Positions 35,182-43,599 of a DNA stretch of 64,000 nt are shown piece by piece. A program made the position numbers and the translations under genes. Position 1 is the first letter of the stretch, and each line of letters starts with the position of its first letter. The notes below the pieces were generated by a model, which made no database searches, was not told where the DNA came from, and saw only the letters and a list, made by a program, of their open reading frames with translations. This DNA comes from Elusimicrobia bacterium HGW-Elusimicrobia-1 (GTDB taxonomy: Bacteria; Elusimicrobiota; Endomicrobiia; PHAN01). Where the stretch lies: the NCBI GenBank assembly GCA_002841695.1, contig PHAN01000002.1, positions 26,807 to 90,806 of the forward strand, given 5' to 3'.

Positions 35182-35721
35182 ATGCACAAAGAAATTCCCA
35201 AAGAAGAATTTTACCGCCTCATCAACCACGGCCCCTGCGTCATAATATCGTCGGGCGATGACAAAAAAGCCAATATCGCTCCGGTGGCCTGGAAAATGCC
35301 GCTTAACGACGACCCGCCTCTTGTCGCCGTGGCCTTGTCCGAAGACGGATATACCGCCGAATTAATTTCGGCGACCGGAACATTTGTCGTCAACGTTCCG
35401 GATTCGGATTTGCTTGCCTCTCTTCTGGGCGCGGGCAAGGTGTCGGGCCGCGATACCGATAAAATAAAGCGGTTCGGCGCGCGAATGGCCAATGGGGAAA
35501 AAATAAAAACGCCCCATCTCGCCGACGCCGTCGGATGGATTGAGTGCGAGACACGCGACAAAAGGATTTACGAAGGAGTGGCGCTTTTTACGGCGAAGGT
35601 CTTATACGCCGCCGTCGACGACGGGGCATACGACGGCTATCTGGATCCCTCGAAGCGTCCGACGGTTCACCACTTGGGCGGCGGATGGTTCGCGCAGGCG
35701 ACAAAAAGAATAAAGCTTTAA
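35182..35721 (+). CDS. Flavin reductase-like (FMN-binding) protein
   Basis: This protein has 179 aa from the ATG at 35182, with GAGAGG upstream; a start at 35161 is the alternative. The split-barrel flavin reductase pattern is visible: PCVIISSGDDKKANIAPVAW, LVAVALSEDGYTAELI and FVVNVPDSDLL, ending in the conserved HHLGGGWFA. Family members bind FMN and reduce flavin or act as NAD(P)H oxidoreductases in the cytoplasm. Its end overlaps the convergent PAP2 gene by 4 nt. It lies alone after a repeat-rich gap. Confidence 0.82.
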   Translation: MHKEIPKEEFYRLINHGPCVIISSGDDKKANIAPVAWKMPLNDDPPLVAVALSEDGYTAELISATGTFVVNVPDSDLLASLLGAGKVSGRDTDKIKRFGARMANGEKIKTPHLADAVGWIECETRDKRIYEGVALFTAKVLYAAVDDGAYDGYLDPSKRPTVHHLGGGWFAQATKRIKL

Positions 35722-36278
35722 GCGCCGCGTTTTTTGCGGATAGACAGGACGGATATCGCCGCGATGTATCCCAGCAGCGAACCGGCTGCGACATCGGTGG
35801 GGAAGTGGACTCCGGTGTAGACGCGCGAAACGGCTATGAGCGCGGCGACGCAGTAGAAAAGCGGGCGAAATCTGCCGATTTTTGCCGACAGATACGTCGC
35901 CGCGGCGAAGGCCGTCGCCGAATGTCCCGACGGAAACGAGCGCCAGTGAAGGTCGGCGCCAAGGACGTTGCGCAGCTGCGGAAGATTGCTTATGCCGCCC
36001 AGCGGACGCGGACGGTTGAAGAAAAATTTTATCACTTGCGCGACGGCTCCCGCCGCGATGACCGCCGCCATCGCCCAGAAAAAATCCTTCCAAAAATTCC
36101 TGCCGGCGGTCTCGCGGTTCAGATATAACGCCAGCGCGATAAGGCCGGCCGCCGCAAAGCCGTTGCCCAGATGAGTTATCACGGTCATCACGACGTCGGC
36201 GGCATCGGAACCCATCCGGACGTTCAGAAAAACCGTGACGGCGTCGTCGAAACGCTGTATCGCGCCGAAAATATTCAT
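35718..36278 (-). CDS. PAP2-family membrane phosphatase
   Basis: This 186-aa protein has five hydrophobic helices and all three PAP2 motifs: KFFFNRPRP, FPSGHSATAF and SRVYTGVHFPTDV. It is the third gene of a minus-strand set after GT39 and GT2. Membrane PAP2 enzymes dephosphorylate undecaprenyl pyrophosphate or lipid A. With a polyprenyl-phosphate glycosyltransferase and a GT39 enzyme next to it, a lipid-carrier recycling or lipid A 1-phosphatase role is likely. Start ATG at 36278. Confidence 0.88.
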   Translation of the reverse strand: MNIFGAIQRFDDAVTVFLNVRMGSDAADVVMTVITHLGNGFAAAGLIALALYLNRETAGRNFWKDFFWAMAAVIAAGAVAQVIKFFFNRPRPLGGISNLPQLRNVLGADLHWRSFPSGHSATAFAAATYLSAKIGRFRPLFYCVAALIAVSRVYTGVHFPTDVAAGSLLGYIAAISVLSIRKKRGA

Positions 36279-36287
36279 CGCTAAACC

Positions 36288-37007
36288 TCAGTCGTACCTG
36301 CCCAGCATATAATTAATCCTGATTCTTACGAGTTCGACAAGCATTTTGACGGAATCCCTCACGGCGCTCACCCGCGTGTTGGGATTGTTTATCCATCTTA
36401 CCGGGACCTCGACTACGCCGAAGCCCTTTTTCTGCGCCAGAAATATTATTTCCGCGTCGAAGGCGAAACCGTCGATGCGAGAGAGCGCGAAAAGTTTTTT
36501 GGCGGCATTTTTGCGAAAAAGTTTGAAGCCGCACTGAGAGTCCTTTATCCTTCCGAACGTCAGCGTTCTGGCTATTTTATTAAAGACCTTTCCCATCATC
36601 TCTCTGTAAAAGGGCTGATGCAGCGCCACGTCGGCTCCCGTCGCGGCGCGCGAACCGGCGGCCATATCGGCGTCCGCGCCGTCGAGCGATGATTTAAGTT
36701 TGGATAATTCCTCTATGGGAGTGGAAAGGTCGGCGTCGGAAAAAAGTATAAACTCCATCCGCGCTTCCTCGACTCCGCGCTTTACGGAAAAGCCCTTGCC
36801 TCGGTTTACGTCACTTCTTATGAGACGCACTTTCCCGCGCGCGGCGAAACTTTCGGCCACGGCGGCGGTGCCGTCGGCGGAGCCGTCGTCCACAACCAGA
36901 ATTTCAAAGTCGCCGCCGTCGGCGGCAAGATAGGCGAGCATCCGCTCTATCGTCGGTCCGAGACGTTTTTCTTCGTTAAACGCGGGTATTATTACGGAGA
37001 TGTTCAT
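36288..37007 (-). CDS. GT2 polyprenyl/dolichyl-phosphate glucosyl(mannosyl)transferase-like
   Basis: This 239-aa protein lacks extra membrane helices. GT-A motifs are VIIPAFNEEKRLG, VVDDGSADGT, the DxD-like FSDADLSTP and DSQCGFKLFRK, which together fit the ALG5/dolichyl-phosphate beta-glucosyltransferase branch. It would make polyprenyl-phosphate-hexose, the donor used by GT39-type enzymes such as the one encoded upstream (37211-38869). A 9-nt gap separates it from the PAP2 gene downstream. The proposed pathway rests on the gene set. Confidence 0.87.
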   Translation of the reverse strand: MNISVIIPAFNEEKRLGPTIERMLAYLAADGGDFEILVVDDGSADGTAAVAESFAARGKVRLIRSDVNRGKGFSVKRGVEEARMEFILFSDADLSTPIEELSKLKSSLDGADADMAAGSRAATGADVALHQPFYREMMGKVFNKIARTLTFGRIKDSQCGFKLFRKNAAKKLFALSRIDGFAFDAEIIFLAQKKGFGVVEVPVRWINNPNTRVSAVRDSVKMLVELVRIRINYMLGRYD

Positions 37008-37034
37008 ATATTTGAAGCCGTCGAAAAAGTACCC

Positions 37035-37176
37035 AAAATGTCACCCTGAACCATTCGCTTTTGTCACCCTGAGTGAAACGAAGGGTCTCGCTTTGGCTCA
37101 GGATAAACTCCGTGAAGGGTCTCCACCCGAAGGGTGGTCGTCGGAAAACGAGATTCTTCGCGGAGTTTATCCTGAG
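37035..37176. repeat. TGTCACCCTGAGTGAAACGAAGGG dispersed palindrome
   Basis: Arms CTCAGGATAAACTCCGTGAAG (37097-37117) and its complement (37156-37176, one mismatch) flank a CCACCC/GGGTGG hairpin (37123-37137). It has the familiar 'GTCACCCTGAG...CGAAGGGTCT' repeat form seen in many bacterial genomes and lies between GT2 and GT39. Confidence 0.85.
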
Positions 37177-37210
37177 GCATTATGAGCGAGGTTTTCTAAC
37201 GGTCTCATAT

Positions 37211-38869
37211 TTAGCGCGACAGCGCGTATCCGCCGGCTTCGCGTACCAATACAAAACCCGCCCCGCGCAGGTCGCGGTCAAATTCTGATTTTTTGGATAT
37301 TACCATAACACCCTGAATATTTTTGGTTGACAGGCGCACCGGCGCGGCAGTTTTTTTTAACGCTGCGAGTTCCGGCAGTTCGCCGTGTCCCAGATATACG
37401 ATTTCACGTTCCGCATAAAGAGTTATCGACGGGGACATAACCATTCCGTAGGCGACGATTTTAGCGTCCGGTTTTTCGGCGGCGGCTTCAAGCGTAAGTT
37501 CCTTAAGCGGTTTTTGAGCGGTAATCCACACTTTTTGGGCGACGAGGGGCAGCGCGATATTTGCGGCGGCCACGGAAAATACCGCCAATCCCGCGATAGC
37601 GAGCCGCGGCGCTTTTTGGCGCAAAAAGGGAACAAACGTCATCCAGAGCGCGCAGGCAAAAATCGAGGCGGCCAGCGCCGCCGGAGCCAATCCGAGCCGC
37701 GCGCCGTGCTCAAGATACGGCGCCGCGTCGGCAAGACGAGCCGCGTTGGCGTTAAGATAATTCTCGGCGAAAAGAAACGCTCCGCCTGTGACCGCTCCGA
37801 CGACAGCGGCCACAAAAACCGAAAGAATCGGCAGCAAATTATTTTCACGCGATTGGCGCCGGACGAACCCGTCGAGCCAGTAACCCAGAAGCACCGCCAG
37901 GGGCGGAAACATCGGCGCGGCGTAGTTGGGAAGTTTTGTTTTCGAGAGGGAAAAAACCGCAAAAGGCACGGCCGCCGCTATAACGCAGCCCGCAAGCGCG
38001 CGGTGTTTGCGCCATCCGAGCAGCGCCTGCGGCAAAAAAGCGCTCCACGGGAAAAGCCAGAACATAGCCACGGGCAGATAGTAAAATACGCCGCCGGAAT
38101 GTCCCTCAAAGGCCTTGCCGCCGAATCTTTTGAGATTATGCACCAGAAAGAAATCGCGGAAGAACTCGCCGCCCGTTCTTAACGCCGCGGCGATGTGCCA
38201 GGGCGCCGCTATCGCCAGAAACACGGCGATGCCCGCGGGCTCGACGAAAATTCCGATCGCCTTAAAAATATTTTTTCCGGACAGAAGAGCGTAGAAAAAC
38301 GCCGAAACTCCCGCCAGCGCCGGTCCGGCGGGGCCTTTGGCCAGCATTGAGAAAGCCGCCGCCGCGTAAAACATCATCGAGTATTTTCTTTGTCCCGTGT
38401 CGATATAAAGGACGGCCGCGAAAAACGCCGCCGACGTAAACAGCGCGAAAAGCCCGTCGGTAAGAATGGCGCGCGACATTATGCCGGTGCCCAGCGACGT
38501 CACAAAGACCAGCGCCGAGAGACGCGCGGCCCCCTCTGAGAAATAATACAAAGCGAACAGATATATCAATAGTGTCGCGCCCGCCGCCGATGCCGCGGCA
38601 ACCGACCGTCCGGCGCGGGATATACTATTAAAAGGAAAAGCTTTGTAAGCGGCGGCGGTCAGCCAGTAAAGAAGCGGCGGTTTTTCGTAGAATTTTTTGG
38701 AATTGAACGATGGAGCCACCCAGTCGCCCGATTTTATCATTTCGGCGGTCGTGGCGGAGTAGATTGCTTCGTCGTAGTCGAACGCCTCAAATCCGGCCGT
38801 CCCCGCGAAGAACATCGCGAAAGAAGCCAGAAGCAGCAGGATCGCTTCGTATTTTATTTTGACTTTCAT
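37211..38869 (-). CDS. GT39-family (PMT_2/ArnT-like) glycosyltransferase
   Basis: This 552-aa protein has about twelve helices. The N-terminal acidic motif FEAFDYDEAIYSATTAEMIK and the following GDWVAPSFNSKKFYEKPPLL are the catalytic loop signature of ArnT/PMT_2 enzymes. These use polyprenyl-phosphate sugars to glycosylate lipid A or protein on the periplasmic side. The downstream GT2 and PAP2 genes on the same strand supply donor synthesis and carrier recycling. The target, lipid A or protein, is not visible in the sequence. Confidence 0.85.
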   Translation of the reverse strand: MKVKIKYEAILLLLASFAMFFAGTAGFEAFDYDEAIYSATTAEMIKSGDWVAPSFNSKKFYEKPPLLYWLTAAAYKAFPFNSISRAGRSVAAASAAGATLLIYLFALYYFSEGAARLSALVFVTSLGTGIMSRAILTDGLFALFTSAAFFAAVLYIDTGQRKYSMMFYAAAAFSMLAKGPAGPALAGVSAFFYALLSGKNIFKAIGIFVEPAGIAVFLAIAAPWHIAAALRTGGEFFRDFFLVHNLKRFGGKAFEGHSGGVFYYLPVAMFWLFPWSAFLPQALLGWRKHRALAGCVIAAAVPFAVFSLSKTKLPNYAAPMFPPLAVLLGYWLDGFVRRQSRENNLLPILSVFVAAVVGAVTGGAFLFAENYLNANAARLADAAPYLEHGARLGLAPAALAASIFACALWMTFVPFLRQKAPRLAIAGLAVFSVAAANIALPLVAQKVWITAQKPLKELTLEAAAEKPDAKIVAYGMVMSPSITLYAEREIVYLGHGELPELAALKKTAAPVRLSTKNIQGVMVISKKSEFDRDLRGAGFVLVREAGGYALSR

Positions 38870-38990
38870 AAAAAATCCGCGCTTGTTTTTACGCGGGGAA
38901 TCCGCAGCAGTATATCAAAATTTTGTAGAATATCGGTTCCGCATCGGTACGCGTTCGACGACAAACGGACGGCGGGCAAGCGAGGCGTTA

Positions 38991-39824
38991 ATGAAAAATT
39001 ATGAATTGCTCAAGTCGATAATCCGCCGCAGAAGCCGTCCGACGGGAAAGGCCGCCGTGGCTTATTCCGGCGGAGCCGATTCCGCGCTGCTTCTTGCGGC
39101 CGCGGCCGACGCGCTTTCGCCGTCGAAGGTTATCGCGGTTATAGGGGATTCCGAGACGTATCCCGCGGCCGAAAAGCGCAAGGCCGTCGCGCTGGCAAAG
39201 AAAATCGGCTCGAAGGTCGTCGTCGTAAAAACCCGCGAAATAGATTCGCCTTCTTTTTCCGGCAACCCGCCCGACAGATGTTTCCACTGCAAAAACGAAC
39301 TCTTCCGCCGCGTCACCGCGACGTCCCGCCGCTTCGGCGCCGCGGTCGTTTTTCACGGCGCCACGCTGTCGGACGACGGCGATTTCCGCCCCGGCGCGAA
39401 AGCCGCCGCCGCATGGAAAGTCGCCGCGCCGCTGCGCGAAGCGGGTTTCACCAAGGCCGACGTGCGCCTCGTTAGCCGCGCGCTGGGACTGTCCACCGCG
39501 TCGAAACCGTCGCAGGCGTGTCTGGCGTCGCGGCTGCCCTACGGAGAAACCATCACGCCGGAAAAACTCTCTCTCGTCGAAAAATCCGAGGCGTTTTTGC
39601 AAAAACTGGGTTTCAGGGAAGTGCGCGTGCGCTTTCATCCGTCGGGCGCCATGGGAGGGCGCGTGGCGCGCATCGAACTCGGAAGCGGCGAACTTTCGCG
39701 CGCGCTGCGCAAGCGCAAGGACATAACGCGCCGACTCAAAAAACTCGGTTTTACATACGTTTCTCTTGACCTCGACGGTTTTCAAACCGGAAGCCAGAAT
39801 TTAATTTTCCGTCGGAGACCTTGA
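38991..39824 (+). CDS. larE: LarE-like ATP-dependent sacrificial sulfur transferase
   Basis: This protein has 277 aa from the ATG at 38991 (GAGG upstream); upstream in-frame codons to 38859 overlap the divergent GT39 start and look non-coding. The PP-loop is AVAYSGGADSALLL. The conserved sulfur-donor cysteine lies in QACLASRLPYGE (Cys177, at nearly the same position as Cys176 of Lactobacillus LarE). An RCFHCKNELF CxxC pair is also present. LarE makes the nickel-pincer cofactor with LarB and LarC. Neither is seen in the window, so a different sulfur-transfer target is possible. Confidence 0.82.
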   Translation: MKNYELLKSIIRRRSRPTGKAAVAYSGGADSALLLAAAADALSPSKVIAVIGDSETYPAAEKRKAVALAKKIGSKVVVVKTREIDSPSFSGNPPDRCFHCKNELFRRVTATSRRFGAAVVFHGATLSDDGDFRPGAKAAAAWKVAAPLREAGFTKADVRLVSRALGLSTASKPSQACLASRLPYGETITPEKLSLVEKSEAFLQKLGFREVRVRFHPSGAMGGRVARIELGSGELSRALRKRKDITRRLKKLGFTYVSLDLDGFQTGSQNLIFRRRP

Positions 39825-39849
39825 CAACGTTTTAAGAAAATTATATAAG
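39821..39849 (+). promoter_or_regulatory. Sigma70 promoter of the polyamine operon
   Basis: TTGACA (39821-39826) and TATAAG (39844-39849) are separated by an ideal 17 bp. The -35 overlaps the stop of larE. The leader (about 65-70 nt) has a GATGCGG/CCGCATC hairpin (39888-39908) ending 12 nt before the speD start, and no clear ribosome-binding site. Confidence 0.82.
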
Positions 39850-39920
39850 TTATAGCCGTTTTTTAACGGATAGCGCGATTGCCCGCCGATGCGGCAAAAT
39901 TCCGCATCCGAATGTAAAAA

Positions 39921-40301
39921 ATGAAATCATTAGGCAAACATCTTATCGTCGAACTTTACGACTGCGATTGTAAACTGCTCAATGACGTCCGTTCCGTGGA
40001 GCAGATAATGGTCGACGCGGCCAAAAAAGCCAAGGCGCATATCGTCGACGTGATTTTTCACTCTTACAATCCGCAGGGCGTATCGGGCGTGGTGGTTATA
40101 GCCGAATCGCATCTGGCCATTCACACCTGGCCGGAGTACGGCTACGCTTCCGTCGACGTATATACCTGCGGCGAAGAGATTGACCCGTGGGTGGCTTGCG
40201 AGCATATCGAGTCAAAACTCAAAGCCCGCAATTCCACGGCGCTGGAGATGAAAAGAGGGGTGCTCAGAAACAAGGGCGTGATAAAACATAAGAATTCCTG
40301 A
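39921..40301 (+). CDS. speD: S-adenosylmethionine decarboxylase proenzyme
   Basis: This 126-aa protein has the length of class 1B SpeD. The self-cleavage site lies at Ser63 in [20 protein letters not shown], the canonical position, and it also has the VDVYTCG catalytic cysteine motif. The enzyme makes decarboxylated SAM, the aminopropyl donor for the next gene, in the cytoplasm. It is the first gene of a speD-aminopropyltransferase-decarboxylase set driven by a strong promoter. No ribosome-binding site is obvious, and a hairpin sits in the leader. Confidence 0.95.
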   Translation: MKSLGKHLIVELYDCDCKLLNDVRSVEQIMVDAAKKAKAHIVDVIFHSYNPQGVSGVVVIAESHLAIHTWPEYGYASVDVYTCGEEIDPWVACEHIESKLKARNSTALEMKRGVLRNKGVIKHKNS

Positions 40302-40314
40302 CGGAGCGAGCGCG

Positions 40315-41238
40315 ATGAATCACCCCAAAAATGGCACCTGGCTTACCGAATATTTCACACCCGAAGAAAAACACTCCCACCTGCTTAAACAATATATCGT
40401 AAGAAAAAAGACAAAATTCCAAAACGTTATCCTTGCGGATTCCGCGTCGTTCAAGAGATGTCTCGTGCTCGACGGTGAGATGCAGTCCGCCGAATATGAC
40501 GAGCGCATTTACCACGAGTCGCTTGTGCATCCCGCAATGATGTCCTGCCCGGCTCCGCGAAAAATTCTTATTATGGGCGGAGGGGAAGGCGCCACCGCAA
40601 GGGAGCTTTTGCGGTATAAATCGGTCGAAAAAATCGTAATGGTGGATATAGACGGCGAAGTGGTGGAATTCTGCAAGAAATATCTGGGAAAATGGCATTG
40701 CGGAGCGTTTTCCGATAAGCGCGTGGAGCTTGTAATCGACGACGCCAAAAAATACGTCGAGACGACGGAGGAAAAATTCGATATTATCATATCCGACCTG
40801 CCCACGCCCATAGAGGGGGGGCCGGCTTACGCGCTGTACACGTCGGAATTCTACCGGACACTCAAGAAAAAACTTGCGCGCGGCGGCATCTTAGCCGTGC
40901 AGGCCGGTTCGGGGAATCTGCTGCAGTTTAATTTCCACAAAATGCTGTTCGCAACCCTGCGCAGCGTTTTTAACGACGCCAGAGCATATTATTCCTATGT
41001 CCCGAGTTTCGACGTGCCGTGGGCGTTTATTGTGGCGTCGGACTCAAAGCGCCGCGTCTCGGCCTCAGCCGTGGACGCCAAAATTAAAAAACTCGATTCC
41101 CGAAAAGCCGGACGACTCAAGTTTTACGACGGACTTACGCACGAAGGACTTTTTGCGATACCCAAGTTTTACAGGGACATACTTTCATCGGAAAAAAGAA
41201 TTATTTCCTCTCACAGACCCGTTTTTTTCTTTAAATAG
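40315..41238 (+). CDS. Aminopropyltransferase, ACL5/thermospermine-synthase-like
   Basis: This 307-aa protein has the spermidine-synthase fold. ILIMGGGEGATARELL is the donor-binding motif, followed by DGEMQSAEYDERIYHE. The active-site segment reads DLPTPIEGGPAYALYT. In typical spermidine synthases it would read D-S-T/S-D-P-x-G-P-A; the EGGP-x-Y-x-LYT version is that of thermospermine synthase ACL5 and its bacterial homologues. The product may therefore be thermospermine, or an aminopropyl-agmatine, and not simple spermidine. A GGAG site precedes the ATG, and it lies between speD and a decarboxylase. Confidence 0.88.
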   Translation: MNHPKNGTWLTEYFTPEEKHSHLLKQYIVRKKTKFQNVILADSASFKRCLVLDGEMQSAEYDERIYHESLVHPAMMSCPAPRKILIMGGGEGATARELLRYKSVEKIVMVDIDGEVVEFCKKYLGKWHCGAFSDKRVELVIDDAKKYVETTEEKFDIIISDLPTPIEGGPAYALYTSEFYRTLKKKLARGGILAVQAGSGNLLQFNFHKMLFATLRSVFNDARAYYSYVPSFDVPWAFIVASDSKRRVSASAVDAKIKKLDSRKAGRLKFYDGLTHEGLFAIPKFYRDILSSEKRIISSHRPVFFFK

Positions 41239-41275
41239 AAAACCAACGGGCGGTCGGACAGCCCGTCCCTGAGCG

Positions 41276-42736
41276 ATGAACCAGAACCGCACGCCACTAT
41301 TCGATGTCCTTTATAACCGCTCCCTCCGAAAAGTCGTTTCTTTTCACACTCCGGGCCACAAAAACGGCGAAAGCATAGAAAAACGCCTGAAATCTTTCAC
41401 GGGGCGGAACGTCTATTACTTCGATGTTACGGTCTTCCCCGAGGTGGATTCTCTGCACGACCCTACGGGGCCCATCAAAAAAGCGCAGGAACTCGCCGCC
41501 TCCGCATACGGCGTAGACCATTCGCTGTTTATGGTAAACGGGTCGTCCGGCGGGAACATCGCCATGTTTCTGGCCACGATGCGCGCCGGCGAGTCCGTCA
41601 TAGTTTCGCGCAACGCGCATAAATCCGTTCTGGCCGGGGTCATACTTTCCGGCGTTTGGCCCATCTGGATTCAACCCGAAATCGACGAGCAGAACAAAAT
41701 AATCAACAATTCTTCGGCTCGCCAGATAGAGGACGCCCTCGATAAATTTCCGGAAGCCAGGGCGGTGTTCATTACCTCGCCCACGTACAACGGTGTCGTC
41801 GCCGACCTCTTCAAAATAGCCGAAATCTGCCACCGTCGGGGAAAACTTCTTTTGGTCGACGAGGCGCACGGCGCGCATCTTAAATTTCATAAAGATCTGC
41901 CCGTCAGCGCCGTGGAGACCGGAGCCGATATGTGCGTGCAGTCGACGCATAAGATGCTTTCGGCGATGTCGCAGGGGTCTATGCTGCATGTAAATTCCGA
42001 CATGGTCGATATAAACGCCGTCAGACAGGTTGTTTCTCTGAATCAGACGACGTCTCCGAATTATCTTACGCTGGCCTCTTTGGATATGGCCCGCTGGCAG
42101 GCGGTTCACAAGGGCGAAAAGATGCTCGACAGGGTGATAAAAACCGCGCAGCGCGCCCGCCGGAGAATAAACGCGCTGGAGCATTTTTCCTGCTTCACGC
42201 GCGAGGACATAAAAAAGAATAACGGCCGCGATTTGGATGTGACGAAACTGACCATCAACGTTACGCGCGCGGGAATGAGCGGTTATGATGTGGAAGATAT
42301 ACTCGCCAAAGAGTATAATATCCAGGTCGATTGCGCCGACACTTTCAATCTTATAGCCATAATGGGCATCGGCTCGACGCCGCGCGACACCGAAGCGCTT
42401 GTTTCGGCGCTGGCCGACATAGAAAAAAAGATTGCCGCCTCCGTCGTGGGGCCGGCGCCGGACATGACCGACCTCCCGCCGCTGACGACGGAAATGGTTA
42501 TGGCTCCGCGCGAGGTATTTTTCAGCAAAAAGATAAAAAGGATACCGCTGTCGCGCGCGGCCGGACACATATCGGCGCAGACGCTGACGCCTTATCCGCC
42601 GGGGATTCCGGTATTGATACCGGGCGAGCGCATAACTTCGCAAGTCGTGGATTACGTTCAGGAATTGGCCCGCAAAAAAATCCGCGTGAGCGGTCAGGAG
42701 ACGGAGTCGCTTAAAACCATAAAAGTAGTGATGTAA
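41276..42736 (+). CDS. Arginine/lysine/ornithine decarboxylase (PLP fold type I, SpeA-like)
   Basis: This 486-aa protein matches the length of Bacillus-type SpeA. The PLP lysine lies in the conserved STHKMLSAMSQGS (Lys226). Other family motifs are FHTPGHKNG, the HDPTGPI turn and VDEAHGAHLKFH. It makes agmatine, cadaverine or putrescine, to be aminopropylated by the gene just upstream. The substrate cannot be read from the motifs, and arginine is favoured by the SpeA-like size. No agmatinase or carbamoyl-putrescine gene follows. Confidence 0.9.
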   Translation: MNQNRTPLFDVLYNRSLRKVVSFHTPGHKNGESIEKRLKSFTGRNVYYFDVTVFPEVDSLHDPTGPIKKAQELAASAYGVDHSLFMVNGSSGGNIAMFLATMRAGESVIVSRNAHKSVLAGVILSGVWPIWIQPEIDEQNKIINNSSARQIEDALDKFPEARAVFITSPTYNGVVADLFKIAEICHRRGKLLLVDEAHGAHLKFHKDLPVSAVETGADMCVQSTHKMLSAMSQGSMLHVNSDMVDINAVRQVVSLNQTTSPNYLTLASLDMARWQAVHKGEKMLDRVIKTAQRARRRINALEHFSCFTREDIKKNNGRDLDVTKLTINVTRAGMSGYDVEDILAKEYNIQVDCADTFNLIAIMGIGSTPRDTEALVSALADIEKKIAASVVGPAPDMTDLPPLTTEMVMAPREVFFSKKIKRIPLSRAAGHISAQTLTPYPPGIPVLIPGERITSQVVDYVQELARKKIRVSGQETESLKTIKVVM

Positions 42737-42758
42737 TACATACATAAAGGAGAATGTT

Positions 42759-43097
42759 ATGAATAAAAAAGAACTCGCCAATTACCGCAGAATGCTCGAC
42801 GACAAGAGAAAAGAGTTGGCCACGCTGATGAAAAAAAAGGAAGTCGACTTGAGCGAAAATGAAATCAGCGAGGACGATAAGGTCGAGTCGTCCATCGAAA
42901 AAAATCTGATATTCAGCATAACTTCCAATGAAGAGAAAATCATAGAAGAAATAGACCACGCATTAAAGAGGATAGAAAAAGGATCTTACGGAAACTGCGC
43001 GCTTTGCGATAAAAAAATAGCCGACAAGCGCCTCCGCTCGCTTCCGTGGGTGCGCTATTGCATAACCTGCCAGAAAAATTCGGAAGTCAAGAAGTGA
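42759..43097 (+). CDS. DksA/TraR-family zinc-finger protein
   Basis: This 112-aa protein has a strong AAAGGAG site. An N-terminal coiled coil (about 5-60) is followed by a C4 zinc finger (CALCDKKI ... YCITCQ). The length and layout are those of small DksA/TraR or YteA-type proteins that bind the RNA polymerase secondary channel. It may be a transcription modulator of the polyamine operon or a global factor. It lies 22 nt after the decarboxylase. Confidence 0.85.
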   Translation: MNKKELANYRRMLDDKRKELATLMKKKEVDLSENEISEDDKVESSIEKNLIFSITSNEEKIIEEIDHALKRIEKGSYGNCALCDKKIADKRLRSLPWVRYCITCQKNSEVKK

Positions 43098-43115
43098 CAA
43101 CGGAATAATCCCGCA

Positions 43116-43141
43116 ACCGGAACACTCTAAGTTGGTGTAGG
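43116..43141 (+). promoter_or_regulatory. ACTCTAA-N6-GTAGG motif upstream of the Tad locus (copy 1)
   Basis: The sequence reads GGAACACTCTAA, then GTTGGT, then GTAGG. Closely matching copies lie at 46178-46199 and 56006-56028, all 20-65 nt before a start codon. The role is unknown; an alternative promoter or operator is possible. Confidence 0.55.
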
Positions 43142-43167
43142 GCAGAACCGATTTAAGGAGTGTTCCC

Positions 43168-43599
43168 ATGAAATCCCCCGAGTGTCGTTTCGACGAGCGT
43201 TTGATAAGCGCCTGCGTCGATTCCGAAACCACCCCCGAAGAAACCCGCATAGTAAAAGAACACGTGCGCGAATGCGACTCGTGCAGGGCGGCTTTCTTCG
43301 CCTACGCTTCGACCAGGTCGACCCTGCTTTCGACAAGTATATCTCCCGCCGCCGCTCTCGCGCCCGCCACTCTGGGTCTTAAAATCAGGCGCAAAATCGC
43401 CGCATCAAAGCAGTCCGTCGTATTCGATATATTCGAGCGGCATTTCTACAAACTCTCCCTTTCCGCCGGAATGCTTCTGTATTTGAGCGCCGACAATTTC
43501 AGCCCCGAAATCACGATGCTTTTCTTGCTGTACTTCGGATTCCACCTCTATGTCTATTCCGACAAGTTCGACTACAGAAGGCACATACTCGATGTCTGA
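43168..43599 (+). CDS. Zinc-finger (zf-HC2) membrane protein, anti-sigma-factor-like
   Basis: This 143-aa protein has a TAAGGAG site. The N-terminus has the HVRECDSC zinc-binding site of zf-HC2, as in anti-sigma factors, and the C-terminal half has two hydrophobic helices (about 95-130). No sigma-factor gene is adjacent in the window. It is the first gene of the Tad locus, and the next pilin-like gene overlaps its end by 8 nt. It may regulate expression of the pilus. Confidence 0.72.
   Translation: MKSPECRFDERLISACVDSETTPEETRIVKEHVRECDSCRAAFFAYASTRSTLLSTSISPAAALAPATLGLKIRRKIAASKQSVVFDIFERHFYKLSLSAGMLLYLSADNFSPEITMLFLLYFGFHLYVYSDKFDYRRHILDV

Noticed and set aside
37000..37185. Small plus-strand frame beginning CHPEPFAFVTLSETKG
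   Set aside because: It is the usual spurious translation of a GTCACCCTGAG dispersed palindrome.
41297..42781. Long minus-strand open frame of 494 codons
   Set aside because: It lies opposite the decarboxylase gene, is rich in Arg/Tyr/His, and shows no family motif; it is a shadow of GC-rich coding on the plus strand.
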